Assembly (NCBI RefSeq): GCF_005886805.2
Contig: NZ_CP045429.1
Coordinates: 1,706,501 to 1,770,500, forward strand
DNA: 64,000 nucleotides
Direction of reading: 5' to 3'
From: Pseudoalteromonas rubra
Lineage (GTDB): Bacteria > Pseudomonadota > Gammaproteobacteria > Enterobacterales > Alteromonadaceae
Position 1 is the first letter of the stretch. Each line of letters starts with the position of its first letter. A program made the position numbers and the translations under genes. Shown here piece after piece: positions 1 through 8,162 of the stretch. The notes under the pieces were generated by a model, which searched no databases, was not told where the DNA came from, and saw only the letters and a list, made by a program, of their open reading frames with translations.

Positions 1-1356
1 AAAGGGATTAAACAGATTGAAGCGTTACCTGAGCACCGACTGCGTGCGTTGTTGCACAACAACCTTGGTCTGCTGTACGTGCATCTGGAGCAGTGGGACA
101 ACGCGTTAAAATATCTGAGTCAGGCTGAAAAACTCTACAGCCAGTATGCCTATGCTACGTCAGAGTACATGTCGTTAATTTTATTTAACCAATCTTTTGC
201 CCATAACCGTGCAGGTCAGGCCGTTCAGTCCAGAGAAAAATTCGAGCAGGCTCTCAGTTATCTGGATGAGGGGGTGAGTGATTTTTATCGCGTTGTCGCG
301 CTTAAGAATGAGGCCAGACTACTTAATCTGGAAAAAGACTTGAGTGGTGCGACGCGAAAAGCCAGCCAGTGCGTTGATATGACCAGCGCTGAAAAATACC
401 CAATGCAGCATGGGATCTGCTTACTAGAGCTGGGTTTTGCTTACTACGCAAATAGTGATTTAGAGGAAGCACACTTGGCGACGCGCTCTGCGATGGCGGC
501 TTTTAGCAAGCTCAATCATGCACGCTGGCTGATAAAAAGTCGGTTTTTCCTGGCACAAGTGCTGGAGCGCCAGGGGGAGGCGCAAGCGGCACTATCGATA
601 CTTAAAGAAGCCCGGGCAGCAGAAAAAGCCATGATCATGAATGAATTGATTGCACTGGATACCGCGCTTGAGGTGCAACAAATTACTCAGGAGCGCGACT
701 TGTTAAGTGCTCAAAGTCGCTTATCTAACCTTGAACTTTTGCTTGATAAACAGCGCTTCAGATTGCTGGTTTTATGGTTGATCCTTGCATTTACGGGGGC
801 TGGGTGGCTGGCGCTGCGTGCCAGAGCAGTGAGCAAAGAAAATCGTCGCCTGTATGACCTCAGCTTTGTAGACCCGCTCACAAAAGCGTCCAATCGTCGT
901 TTGTATCAGCAGGAAATGGCTAAGCCGGACAGATTGTGTACTGAGGTCCATTACCGACTGGTCGTGATTGACTTGGATCACTTTAAACAGATCAATGATA
1001 CCTATGGTCATGACAAAGGAGACTGGGTTCTGAGCGAAGCGGCAGCCCGACTGCAAAAGTTCGTAGCCGATGATGAGCTATTTGTACGCTGGGGGGGAGA
1101 AGAATTCCTGATGGTAGTAAAAGAGCGTGATGCATTTCGGGCGTTCGTTCAAAACATGGTTGATGCACTGAGGGAAGTGCCTTTTGAACTGGGAGAAACA
1201 GCGCTGCGCGTAACCGCCTCTTTTGGTGTTAGCGATGCAATGAGCGTGCAACAGTTGGGGGCATCTGATGGGGCATTTAAATGCGCCGACCGCTGTTTGT
1301 ATCAGGCTAAAAACAATGGCCGGGATCGAGTGGTTATGCCGGAAGAAGTGCTTTAG
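1..1356 (+). CDS. TPR-containing diguanylate cyclase (GGDEF), 5' end outside window
   Basis: The reading frame is open from base 1, so the N-terminus is missing. The visible part begins with TPR-like helical repeats (for example around ALKYLSQAEKLYSQYAYA), then a hydrophobic segment near FRLLVLWLILAFTGAGWLAL, then a C-terminal GGDEF domain with the active-site motif GGEEF at 1093-1107 and a DxxHFKxxND metal/substrate motif (DLDHFKQINDTYGHD). It should make cyclic di-GMP from two GTP at the inner membrane, with the TPRs as a sensory or protein-binding part. At the position of the inhibitory RxxD site, six residues before GGEEF, the sequence is ADDE, so product inhibition through that site looks absent. 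Domain assignment is firm; the signal sensed is unknown. Confidence 0.9.
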   Translation, partial: KGIKQIEALPEHRLRALLHNNLGLLYVHLEQWDNALKYLSQAEKLYSQYAYATSEYMSLILFNQSFAHNRAGQAVQSREKFEQALSYLDEGVSDFYRVVALKNEARLLNLEKDLSGATRKASQCVDMTSAEKYPMQHGICLLELGFAYYANSDLEEAHLATRSAMAAFSKLNHARWLIKSRFFLAQVLERQGEAQAALSILKEARAAEKAMIMNELIALDTALEVQQITQERDLLSAQSRLSNLELLLDKQRFRLLVLWLILAFTGAGWLALRARAVSKENRRLYDLSFVDPLTKASNRRLYQQEMAKPDRLCTEVHYRLVVIDLDHFKQINDTYGHDKGDWVLSEAAARLQKFVADDELFVRWGGEEFLMVVKERDAFRAFVQNMVDALREVPFELGETALRVTASFGVSDAMSVQQLGASDGAFKCADRCLYQAKNNGRDRVVMPEEVL

Positions 1357-1452
1357 AGAGTTCAAAGTGTGATTGTTGTCAGAATATAAGCATATGAAGA
1401 TTAGAGGGGGCTTGTGGTGTTGTTTCTAAAGAGATGCTCAAGGAGGCGATGT

Positions 1453-1554
1453 ATGCGGCAGATGCTTTTGGATAGCAGCGAAGACAGTGGCCGGAGTGAA
1501 CCGGCCAGCAATCCACTTGCTTTTACTTGTACAGTTCCAGCTCACCTAAACTGA
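1453..1554 (+). CDS. possible 33-aa small ORF with strong Shine-Dalgarno
   Basis: AGGAGG at 1441-1446 stands 6 bases before an ATG that opens 33 codons ending at TGA 1554. The peptide starts MRQMLLDSSEDSGRSEP and resembles no family I know. Its 3' third overlaps the end of the convergent gene at 1523-2359 and it contains the hairpin 1488-1507. The SD is unusually good, but nothing else supports translation. The rest of the space after 1356 holds no other candidate. Confidence 0.25.
   Translation: MRQMLLDSSEDSGRSEPASNPLAFTCTVPAHLN
1488..1507. terminator. GC-rich hairpin between convergent genes
   Basis: TGGCCGG (1488-1494), loop AGTGAA, CCGGCCA (1501-1507). It lies between the ends of the GGDEF gene and the convergent discoidin-like gene. 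There is no clear T-run on either side, so termination is plausible but weakly supported. Confidence 0.4.
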
Positions 1555-2359
1555 GGTAGTTGCCCAGGTCATTGGAGACATCGAGACGATAGTATTGGTA
1601 ATGTGCTTTTGACTCCAGACAGTACTCAGACATTGCCGGGAAGTCGGGCTTGTCGCCAGAGCCAATGGGTGCCCAGACTTGTTTGTCGTTACTGCCATAC
1701 AGTTTCCAGCTGGTGGTCACCCAGGTCGTGGTGTGATTGTAGCCTTGTGCAAGAGCGATTTTAGACACCGCTTGTGCCTGAGGCAAAGTGACATAGATTG
1801 ACTCTTGCTTCTCTTTAGAGAACCAGACGTGGTTATAGCTATAGACAACGACACCATCATTTAGGTGGTTAATGCTGCCATGACTGGTTGTTGCAACCTC
1901 AAAGCCACTGATATCGACTTTTTCGTCAGCCAGTTGGCAAGCTCGGTTAGGCACCGTGCCGTCACCTATGGTCAGCTCAAAATCACCGCTTTGCTCGTTT
2001 CCATCAACCCAATGCCCATACCAGCCATTAAAATCCAGAGACGGAGAACCGTAGTAAGTGGCTTTCACACCTGCCTGATTGATCACATCAAAGGTGATGT
2101 ACTTGGTGCTATCGGCAGCATTTAGCTGAGGCAGGTTACCATGAACCTGGTTACCAGAGATAATACTGCCGTGGCTGTCCGTTGCAATGAAATGCGCGCC
2201 ACGAAAGTCGGGTGTGAATGTGGTTAATTTATCCTGCGTTAGTATATTGTCTCTGACACTGTCCTGCTTCAGGACCAGTTCATCACTCTGCGCGACAGCA
2301 GAGCAGGCAACCAGCGCCAGTGTACTCAAACAAAATTGGGTATTGTTATTGGTTAACAT
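1523..2359 (-). CDS. secreted protein with C-terminal discoidin (F5/8 type C)-like domain
   Basis: A 278-residue protein with a Sec signal peptide (hydrophobic LSTLALVACSAVAQ, probable cleavage after AVAQ). The last 120 or so residues have the look of an F5/8 type C / galactose-binding-like domain: WKLYGSNDKQVWAPIGSG followed by YYRLDVSNDLGNYLSLGE and the closing strand LELYK, which is the usual end of such domains. These domains bind glycans or surfaces. The N-terminal half is not recognised. It is transcribed alone, convergent with the GGDEF gene and divergent from mipA. No catalytic domain is visible, so I infer a secreted or periplasmic carbohydrate-binding role. Confidence 0.65.
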   Translation of the reverse strand: MLTNNNTQFCLSTLALVACSAVAQSDELVLKQDSVRDNILTQDKLTTFTPDFRGAHFIATDSHGSIISGNQVHGNLPQLNAADSTKYITFDVINQAGVKATYYGSPSLDFNGWYGHWVDGNEQSGDFELTIGDGTVPNRACQLADEKVDISGFEVATTSHGSINHLNDGVVVYSYNHVWFSKEKQESIYVTLPQAQAVSKIALAQGYNHTTTWVTTSWKLYGSNDKQVWAPIGSGDKPDFPAMSEYCLESKAHYQYYRLDVSNDLGNYLSLGELELYK

Positions 2360-2548
2360 ATCTATTCCTTAAAATTATCCTTGTTTCCGATTTAGTATTC
2401 TACTGAATTAACTGTGAAAAGAGTATGTTTGAGGTACTTAAATACAGTGAAATGTGTGGCCGTCTCATGACGCTTTGATTAGGAAGTGTACACTGCGAGT
2501 CGCGCTCTCAGGTTTTGTGCATACATCGCACTCATATACATAAATAGG

Positions 2549-2562
2549 TACACTTTGGTACA
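2549..2562 (+). promoter_or_regulatory. RstA-box-like direct repeat upstream of mipA
   Basis: TACACTTTGGTACA differs at two positions from the E. coli RstA consensus TACATNTNGTTACA as I remember it. It is part of two 10-bp direct repeats, TAGGTACACT (2545-2554) and TTGGTACATC (2555-2564), a spacing typical of OmpR/PhoB-type response regulators. A further CTGTACAT lies at 2575-2582. The same pattern occurs before the hydrolase at 4072. An RstA-like regulator is encoded at 42357-43064. Confidence 0.5.
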
Positions 2563-2626
2563 TCTTTTCCGAACCTGTACATTTATCATTGCGCTTTATA
2601 GGCATTACTAATTAGATGGAATAAGT

Positions 2627-3490
2627 ATGAATTCGATATATGCCAGAGCGTGTTTACGCGTTTCACTGGTGTCGTTACTTGTTTTGAGTTCTCAATCAGG
2701 GCTCGCCGCACAAGAAACCATGCAAAGCGCGGACGATGAAGCGCTTGAAGGCGGGTATGTTAAGCTGGGGCTTGGCTACCGGGCCTCAACGCCAAACCGA
2801 GCGCGGGATCATCAAGGAAGTGGGGCTTCAGCATTTATCAATGCTCGTTATCAGTTAGCAAATGGTTTGTTTGCTGAGCTGACTAATTACAGAATGCTCA
2901 ATGATGGCACGCGTGTTGGGTACAATTTTTATAATCCCGACGGCTGGAACTTTGATGTTATCACCCTCAAGGCGCATCAAAGCCTTGATTTCCCGGGCTG
3001 GCATAACAATAAGCCGACCGTACATTATCGTAAATCAACTCAAATGCTGGGCGTACGGGCCACAGGTTTTTTTAACAAAACCACAGTCCAGTTTAGCTGG
3101 GCACCATACTCGTTTAACCGGGAGTATGACGATGGCATGTTTGCCTCTTTGTGGGTTGATCAGTCGTTTCAGTATAAAAACTGGCAGATGTACGCCAATA
3201 CGGGGTTAGTTTATCGCTCTGAGGAAATCATCAATTACTATTTTGGTGTGCCTGAGGAGATAGCGTCGTATATGTTTCCTGCCTATTCCACTTCCTCCGG
3301 AACAGAGGTTAGCGCAGAAGTTGGGGCGCTGTATCCTATCTCACAGCACTGGATGTTTGAAACCTATTTTAAATACAGCCATATGCCTCGCAGTATTAAT
3401 AACAGTCCGTGGGTCGCTATGTTCAACAAAGCTGAAAATCGTGATGGCCATGTATCTGAGTTGGGGATTTTAGTGAGCTTTGTGTTCTGA
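2627..3490 (+). CDS. MipA/OmpV family outer-membrane protein
   Basis: A 287-residue precursor with a signal peptide (LVSLLVLSSQSGLAAQ) and alternating beta-strand pattern ending in ...ILVSFVF, with the terminal phenylalanine of outer-membrane barrels. The stretch EIINYYFGVPEEIASYMFPAY matches the NYYxGVxxxE signature of MipA/OmpV proteins. E. coli MipA scaffolds murein synthases and hydrolases; OmpV-type members are general porin-like barrels, so the exact role here is open. The DUF3019 gene follows within 31 bases, indicating co-transcription. RstA-like boxes lie about 65 bases upstream. Confidence 0.8.
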   Translation: MNSIYARACLRVSLVSLLVLSSQSGLAAQETMQSADDEALEGGYVKLGLGYRASTPNRARDHQGSGASAFINARYQLANGLFAELTNYRMLNDGTRVGYNFYNPDGWNFDVITLKAHQSLDFPGWHNNKPTVHYRKSTQMLGVRATGFFNKTTVQFSWAPYSFNREYDDGMFASLWVDQSFQYKNWQMYANTGLVYRSEEIINYYFGVPEEIASYMFPAYSTSSGTEVSAEVGALYPISQHWMFETYFKYSHMPRSINNSPWVAMFNKAENRDGHVSELGILVSFVF

Positions 3491-3521
3491 CCTGGTTGAA
3501 AGTATCTACTGTTATAGCGTT

Positions 3522-3947
3522 ATGAAAAGAATTAAAAAGAACCGAGCAGGTTTGCTCATTATCCTGGGTTTTACATGTCAGGGGTTGTTATTGGGTGGCC
3601 ATCTTCAGGCACAGCCTGACCCTGAGCTGAACAGAACCCGCCTGGAAATATCTCCGACTCAGTGTGTGTCGGTTACACAAGGAGATAAGTGTCATGTCGA
3701 CGTAAAAGTGCAATGGCAGACACAAGCAGGAGGGACGTATTGTCTAAAATCCTCCCATTCTCCGGAGGCCTTAAAGTGTTGGACGGGAGCACAAAGTGGC
3801 TATATTGAACAAACTATCGTGACCACAAAGCCCGTTGTATTTACGCTTTACAAAGAAGATGGCGCGGAGCTTGCTAAACGTGAGCTCAAGCTGATGTGGG
3901 TATATAAGCGTTCGGGCCGTTCACCTGCGTCATGGCGGATGTTTTAA
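3522..3947 (+). CDS. DUF3019 family periplasmic protein
   Basis: The ATG at 3522 is chosen because it is followed directly by a signal peptide (KRIKKNRAGLLIILGFTCQG...LQAQ); an upstream in-frame extension to 3480 would overlap mipA and spoil the signal. The mature part of about 110 residues has four Cys (QCVS, DKCHVDV, YCLKS, KCW) in two likely disulfides and ends ...RSGRSPASWRMF. This is the DUF3019 pattern, a family often found next to MipA/OmpV genes and a two-component system. Molecular function is unknown. It forms an operon with the preceding mipA-like gene. Confidence 0.7.
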   Translation: MKRIKKNRAGLLIILGFTCQGLLLGGHLQAQPDPELNRTRLEISPTQCVSVTQGDKCHVDVKVQWQTQAGGTYCLKSSHSPEALKCWTGAQSGYIEQTIVTTKPVVFTLYKEDGAELAKRELKLMWVYKRSGRSPASWRMF

Positions 3948-3971
3948 TCCTGAGTTTGAACACAGCGTATC

Positions 3972-4011
3972 TTGGTACGTTTTGATACACATTGGTAGGC
4001 CTTGGTACACC
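3972..4011 (+). promoter_or_regulatory. four 10-bp direct repeats, RstA-box-like
   Basis: The sequence reads as four contiguous 10-mers: TTGGTACGTT, TTGATACACA, TTGGTAGGCC, TTGGTACACC. Neighbouring pairs form RstA-like 14-mers, for example TACGTTTTGATACA at 3976-3989. Helical-phase direct repeats are the usual target of OmpR-type response regulators. They lie 60 bases before the start of the hydrolase gene and share the TTGGTACA core with the sites before mipA, so both units are probably controlled by the same regulator. Confidence 0.55.
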
Positions 4012-4071
4012 TTTGCATGCTGACGTCTTTTAGGATGGTTTCACTTAAGCAAACCACCTAAAGGATATGCA

Positions 4072-5271
4072 ATGCAATTTACAACAACGATAAAACACAG
4101 TGTGCTGATGGCGTCGATGTGTCTAGGTCTGGGCGCTTGTGGCGGGTCAGATAAGCATACACCGGCAAGTCAACCAGAGCCGGTAAAAAAAGCCGAAGTA
4201 GTGCAGCCTGAGAGCAACACCCTGGATTACCAGGCACTGATAGATCAGCTAGTGTCGGACGAAGTGCCAGGAATACTGTTGTATGTGAGGACCCCCGAGC
4301 ATGAATTCACAGGAGCCGCGGGGATCGCTGACCTTGAGCAGCATTCCCCGATGGATGTTAACAGCAGCTTTCATATCGCCAGTTCTGGCAAAATTTTTAC
4401 CGCGCTGCTGGCCTCTATGCTACATGAAGACGGTATGCTGGATCTGGACAACACACTTGATACCTGGTTGCCAGACACTTTGCTGGAGCAAATTCAATAC
4501 AGCGACCAGATCACACTAAGGCAACTGCTTAATCACAGCAGTGGTATTTACAACTACTCAGATAAAAACACCTATGTAGAAGACAAACTCGCTAATCCGG
4601 CATTGCCTGTCACCAACGAAAGCCTGACACAGTATGCACTGAATAATCCCGGTTATTTTAAGCCCGGTGCCAGCGTTCACTATTCTAATACCAATTATAC
4701 GCTTGCAGGCATGATACTGGATAAAGTGCTGGGATATCATAACGCCATTGAGATACGAAACCGCATTATCACGCCTTTATCACTGGATGCGACATTTGCC
4801 ATCGGTTACGAACAAGACCAGGGTGAATTAACACCGGGCTATGATTATATCGACGGCGAATTCATGAATGTCGGCCCGCTGTTTAGCACGATCTGGTCAA
4901 ATGCAACGCCGGTGGCCTCTTCGGTTGCGGATCTGGCATTATTCACCCGTAGTCTGTTTAAAAATTCAGACTTTGCGAGTGAGTCATTACAAGGGTTATT
5001 GCGCGGCAATGACAGCCTTGTTCGTGAAGATGACAACACCCAATACGCGCTGGGCATGATGAAACATACTTATTCTAATGCCATAGTATATGAACATAGC
5101 GGCGGCAATCATGGTTACTCCACTCAGAATGCCTATATTGAAAGCCACGATACCAGCATTGTCCTGTTTCTGAATTGTGGGTTTAGTAGTGAGGAATGCG
5201 TCAATGCAGAATATGGACTATTTGAGTTACTGCTTACGGAACTGACAAAAGCCCCGGCTGTTGAGTCGTAG
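4072..5271 (+). CDS. serine hydrolase lipoprotein, class C beta-lactamase / DD-peptidase fold
   Basis: 399 residues. N-terminal lipobox LGAC (Cys23) after a hydrophobic segment, so a lipoprotein. Catalytic motifs of the PF00144 fold are in place: SxxK as S104-S-G-K107, YxN as Y204-S-N206, and HSGG near residue 341 in place of KTG. Likely substrates are peptidoglycan peptides, D-amino-acid peptides or small esters; real beta-lactamase activity cannot be inferred. RBS is AAAGGA, 7 bases before the ATG. Preceded by four regulatory repeats and followed by a hairpin terminator, so it is its own transcription unit. Confidence 0.85.
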   Translation: MQFTTTIKHSVLMASMCLGLGACGGSDKHTPASQPEPVKKAEVVQPESNTLDYQALIDQLVSDEVPGILLYVRTPEHEFTGAAGIADLEQHSPMDVNSSFHIASSGKIFTALLASMLHEDGMLDLDNTLDTWLPDTLLEQIQYSDQITLRQLLNHSSGIYNYSDKNTYVEDKLANPALPVTNESLTQYALNNPGYFKPGASVHYSNTNYTLAGMILDKVLGYHNAIEIRNRIITPLSLDATFAIGYEQDQGELTPGYDYIDGEFMNVGPLFSTIWSNATPVASSVADLALFTRSLFKNSDFASESLQGLLRGNDSLVREDDNTQYALGMMKHTYSNAIVYEHSGGNHGYSTQNAYIESHDTSIVLFLNCGFSSEECVNAEYGLFELLLTELTKAPAVES

Positions 5272-5279
5272 ATGAAGGA

Positions 5280-5303
5280 GGGGGGCTTTATGTACTGCCC
5301 CCC
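5280..5303 (+). terminator. terminator of the serine hydrolase gene
   Basis: GGGGGGC (5280-5286) pairs with GCCCCCC (5297-5303), followed by a short GTTT. It begins 8 bases after the stop codon. Confidence 0.6.
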
Positions 5304-5489
5304 GTTTAACTGTTACGCCCAAATATTATTGGACTGATGGGAGGCGGACCAGGTCACATTACATCCGGCAAAATCTGACTTTTAAGCAATTGAAAGTCTG
5401 ACAGGCGGCATAGTTTAAGGATGGTACTTTGCTTCTGTACTGAGTGTGCTGATATAGTGTGGCGGATTGATTTTTACTGGGGTAGCACA

Positions 5490-5807
5490 TTGATTATAAG
5501 AAAAGAGATTGATTATTCGACATATTCACTTAGCGAGCTAGAGGAAGCCTGGCTCAGCGTAGATGATTACGCCTACCCCGAAAGAGCTATTGAGATTTAC
5601 ACGCGACTAAAAAGTATGGAAAAAGAAGAAGAGGGAGACGACGCTCAAAGCCCAAACGAATTTGTGAATCTACTATCTCGCTTTTTCCGGCCGCATACCT
5701 TCGTGGATACCACCTTCAGCGATGAACTGCTTGAACAGAGCAATGCCGAAATGAAAGAAATACGAGTGCAGGCTATGATTGAATCGCGCGGAAAAGTGGG
5801 TAGTTAA
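5490..5807 (+). CDS. small hypothetical protein
   Basis: The frame is open from an ATG at 5421, but that start has AAGG directly against it and gives a Cys/Trp-rich N-terminus. The TTG at 5490 has GGGG about 7 bases upstream and gives a sensible protein of 105 residues beginning IIRKEIDYSTYSLSELEEAW. The YSxxEL...DxxxYPERA pattern at the N-terminus is common in short bacterial proteins with no assigned function. No signal peptide or membrane segment is present. Before the island came in this gene would have been the immediate downstream neighbour of ssrA. Confidence 0.55.
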   Translation: MIIRKEIDYSTYSLSELEEAWLSVDDYAYPERAIEIYTRLKSMEKEEEGDDAQSPNEFVNLLSRFFRPHTFVDTTFSDELLEQSNAEMKEIRVQAMIESRGKVGS

Positions 5808-5841
5808 AAACGTGCTTGAGGATGGACAATCCCATAAAAAA

Positions 5842-5865
5842 AAGCCCCCGCAAATGCGGGGGCTT
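5842..5865. terminator. bidirectional terminator, probably the original ssrA terminator
   Basis: AAGCCCCCGC (5842-5851), loop AAAT, GCGGGGGCTT (5856-5865), with an A-run to the left (a T-run on the minus strand) and TTTATT to the right. On the minus strand it follows the duplicated tmRNA end (CCACCA) by six bases, exactly as a native ssrA terminator would. It now serves the small gene at 5490-5807. Confidence 0.7.
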
Positions 5866-5871
5866 ATTTAT

Positions 5872-5881
5872 TGGTGGAGCT
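5872..5881. repeat. attL-like copy of the tmRNA 3' end
   Basis: TGGTGGAGCT, identical to 15007-15016 (complement of tmRNA ...AGCTCCACCA). After this core the two sites diverge. Short cores of this kind are known for elements that use ssrA as attachment site. Confidence 0.7.
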
Positions 5882-6011
5882 TACGGAAAATGAGTTAAAC
5901 CAATTGTTCGATGAAATGGCGAGAATCGAAGACATTTTTCAGGACACTTCACTTGGTCATAAGAAGCGTAGATTTGAGCCTAAGACCAGCAGGTATAGGG
6001 TAGAAACATAG
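5874..6011 (+). CDS. possible 45-aa ORF starting in the att core
   Basis: GTG at 5874 (or TTG at 5871, ATG at 5916) opens a frame to TAG 6011, with a charged product containing ENELNQLFDEMARIEDIF and ending TSRYRVET. It reads away from the attachment site, so it is not the C-terminal stump of an integrase. No good RBS; no family recognised. It could be a relic of a gene trimmed when the island lost its integrase. Confidence 0.25.
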   Translation: MELTENELNQLFDEMARIEDIFQDTSLGHKKRRFEPKTSRYRVET

Positions 6012-6053
6012 TTTTTGGTTTAGCTGTACTTGCTCAGATTAAGTACATTATAA

Positions 6054-7967
6054 TTATATCTTTATCTTTTTATAATATATTGAATCTAAGTCTTCATTAT
6101 TAATGACCAGGATTTCTTTTTCACTTTTTAATTTGTATGTTTTTTCTATTTCCTGATTTGGCCTTTTTATAAGTATGGAACAACTTGGTGCTGACGGTGA
6201 GGTTGTAATGTGCCACTTAGGAATTGCAGGATGGGAGGTGATATTTATCATTGAATGTGATGTTATTTTAAGGCCTGTTATATCTAATTCGTATACGTCG
6301 CTTTTAGCTATTGTGAGTCTGTTTTGTACTCCTGTAACTTTGCAGCTTGTTAAACATGAATTTGATATATAGCAAAGGTGTATTTCGCTTTTATTGAACA
6401 TGTATTCACAATGAGTTAAACTACATGATGAAAAGTTAGTTGGTTTTTTTGGTAGTATTTTAGCACCTTCCAAATCACATTCTATGAATTCACCATTGGA
6501 TATTTTTATTTCTTCTACTTCTAGTGTTATATTTGGTGCTGGCTTTATTTTGCATTTGTAATATATGTTGTTTTCATTTGTGAATCCCGCCTTTCGAAAC
6601 TCAATGTTTGAATATAGGAAGTTTTTATTTTCTTGGCTTTCTGTGTATATTTCCCCTGAGATTGTTGTTTTTAAATCTGATTTTAAAATGAAGCTAAGTG
6701 TTTTTTTACTTACCTTTCTTTTTCTTTCTCTAGTTTTTAATTGTCCGCCTTTTAAACCTAATGAGAACAAAAACTCCCTTATAGTCAAGTGAGAGAACCT
6801 GAACTCACCATCGGAGTTTTTGTTGAGAAGGGAATTGCTACTAATATCTAGTTTAGAGATTCCTTTTATTATGTTTTCTCTATGTGAAACTAATAGCTCA
6901 ATCGCACTAGGTGCGTGGACAAAGCTACCAATTTTTTCTATAGAAATTGTATTAGTATCGTTATCTGTCAGGTATTCAGCTATCCAAATACAAACTTGTA
7001 GTAAATCTTGTGCCGAAACTTCTATTTTCTTTTTTCTGAGCCTATTTACTTCACGGTTTAGCCATGTCTCTACAAGGCTCTGGTATATGTAGAACTCATT
7101 GTCACCATTTCTCACAGCTTGCATTACGTCTTCTATGTGTGCGAGTAAAAATGGCCTAAATTGTAAAGAGTCCATACACTTTGTGGCTGTGTTGGCTTCC
7201 TGCTCTTTTTTACAAGGAATTTTGTATATTCTCTTTTGAAAAAAGTTACCAAACCTTTTTCTCAGGTAACCCTTTACTTGATGTTCGTCAAACAGAGATA
7301 GGTAATGTAAAGGACATCTATATGAGGATATTCCTATTTGGCCTAGCAAACTGAACGCAGCTTCTTTTGATGGAGGAAAAAACTGCGTACGACAAGTAAT
7401 AATAACCCGATAGAAATTACTGGTACTATCTAAGAGTTCTGTGATTCTTTTTTCTGCATTTTCTCCATTTGCGGTAGGGTCTTCGTCCAGTGAATCGAGA
7501 AGCAGTATTGTATTTGAAGGATCCTGAATCTTTCCTATATCTTCGAGGGAGCTTTTACCCAGTTTTAATAATTTACAATCCCACTTTTGAGGCATGAACG
7601 AAGTGAGGTGCATTAGCTTTATCATTAGTAGCAGTGATGTTTTTCCCATTCCTGCATCAGCTAGAATAAATAGTTGGTTACTTCCGTCTTTTGGCAGAAA
7701 TCCACGATTGAAGAAGGTATTCATTGCTTCGAAGGTGTTTTCACGAACTACGCTAATTGCATTATCTTCGAGAGCATTGGCTGGGTTGATTTGCTGACAT
7801 TTCGGCTCGACATAGAACTTAGCTAAGCGTCTTGGATCTTCAAAGGTATTGCTAAGTTCAATAAGCTCTTTTCCTCGGTCCTTCCTTATTTTTACGAATG
7901 CTTTGGATAGCACACCTGTCACTTTAGAAAGCTGTTTCGCGCTAACAAACTGTGTAATGGGATCCAT
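6054..7967 (-). CDS. NACHT-domain NTPase, probable NLR-like anti-phage defence protein
   Basis: 637 residues from ATG 7967, chosen because AGGA stands 7 bases upstream; a 29-residue extension has no RBS. Walker A ADAGMGKT (103-110), Walker B ILLLDSLDED (154-163) with the D-x-x-D-E form typical of NACHT, and sensor-like VIITCRTQF around 189-197. The middle is helical. The last 200 residues contain short strands with an F/L-x-x-C/N-x-L pattern (GEFIECDLEGAKI), like a pentapeptide or beta-helix repeat sensor. Bacterial NACHT proteins of this size are established single-gene anti-phage systems that recognise a phage product and trigger abortive infection. There is no large N-terminal effector domain. 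It lies at the island edge, divergent from the phage genes and A+T-rich. Defence is inferred. Confidence 0.8.
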   Translation of the reverse strand: MDPITQFVSAKQLSKVTGVLSKAFVKIRKDRGKELIELSNTFEDPRRLAKFYVEPKCQQINPANALEDNAISVVRENTFEAMNTFFNRGFLPKDGSNQLFILADAGMGKTSLLLMIKLMHLTSFMPQKWDCKLLKLGKSSLEDIGKIQDPSNTILLLDSLDEDPTANGENAEKRITELLDSTSNFYRVIITCRTQFFPPSKEAAFSLLGQIGISSYRCPLHYLSLFDEHQVKGYLRKRFGNFFQKRIYKIPCKKEQEANTATKCMDSLQFRPFLLAHIEDVMQAVRNGDNEFYIYQSLVETWLNREVNRLRKKKIEVSAQDLLQVCIWIAEYLTDNDTNTISIEKIGSFVHAPSAIELLVSHRENIIKGISKLDISSNSLLNKNSDGEFRFSHLTIREFLFSLGLKGGQLKTRERKRKVSKKTLSFILKSDLKTTISGEIYTESQENKNFLYSNIEFRKAGFTNENNIYYKCKIKPAPNITLEVEEIKISNGEFIECDLEGAKILPKKPTNFSSCSLTHCEYMFNKSEIHLCYISNSCLTSCKVTGVQNRLTIAKSDVYELDITGLKITSHSMINITSHPAIPKWHITTSPSAPSCSILIKRPNQEIEKTYKLKSEKEILVINNEDLDSIYYKKIKI

Positions 7968-8162
7968 GCTTTGTCCTTGCAACTCAAAGTTTGCATAGAT
8001 ATTAAACGCAACAGAGTAGCAAGGGCAACTTTGACCTTTGTAAAAGCTACTCAAATAGGCATGGTAAGCGCCACTCTATCTGTCACGACACCTCTTGTCG
8101 AATTAGATCTATTCATTGGCTGTAAAATTGCTTTATCTACCACCGAACGAGTCCGCAAACTG

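Noticed and set aside
5874..6011. Integrase C-terminal stump at attL
   Set aside because: The frame starts at the att core and reads away from it, and lacks the R-H-R-Y motifs of tyrosine recombinases.
7968..8054. 29-residue N-terminal extension of the NACHT protein
   Set aside because: No RBS before the upstream ATG; AGGA stands at the right distance before ATG 7967.
7971..8162. 64-codon N-terminal extension of NinB
   Set aside because: NinB homology and family length begin at 8163; the extension resembles nothing and lies in the divergent promoter region.
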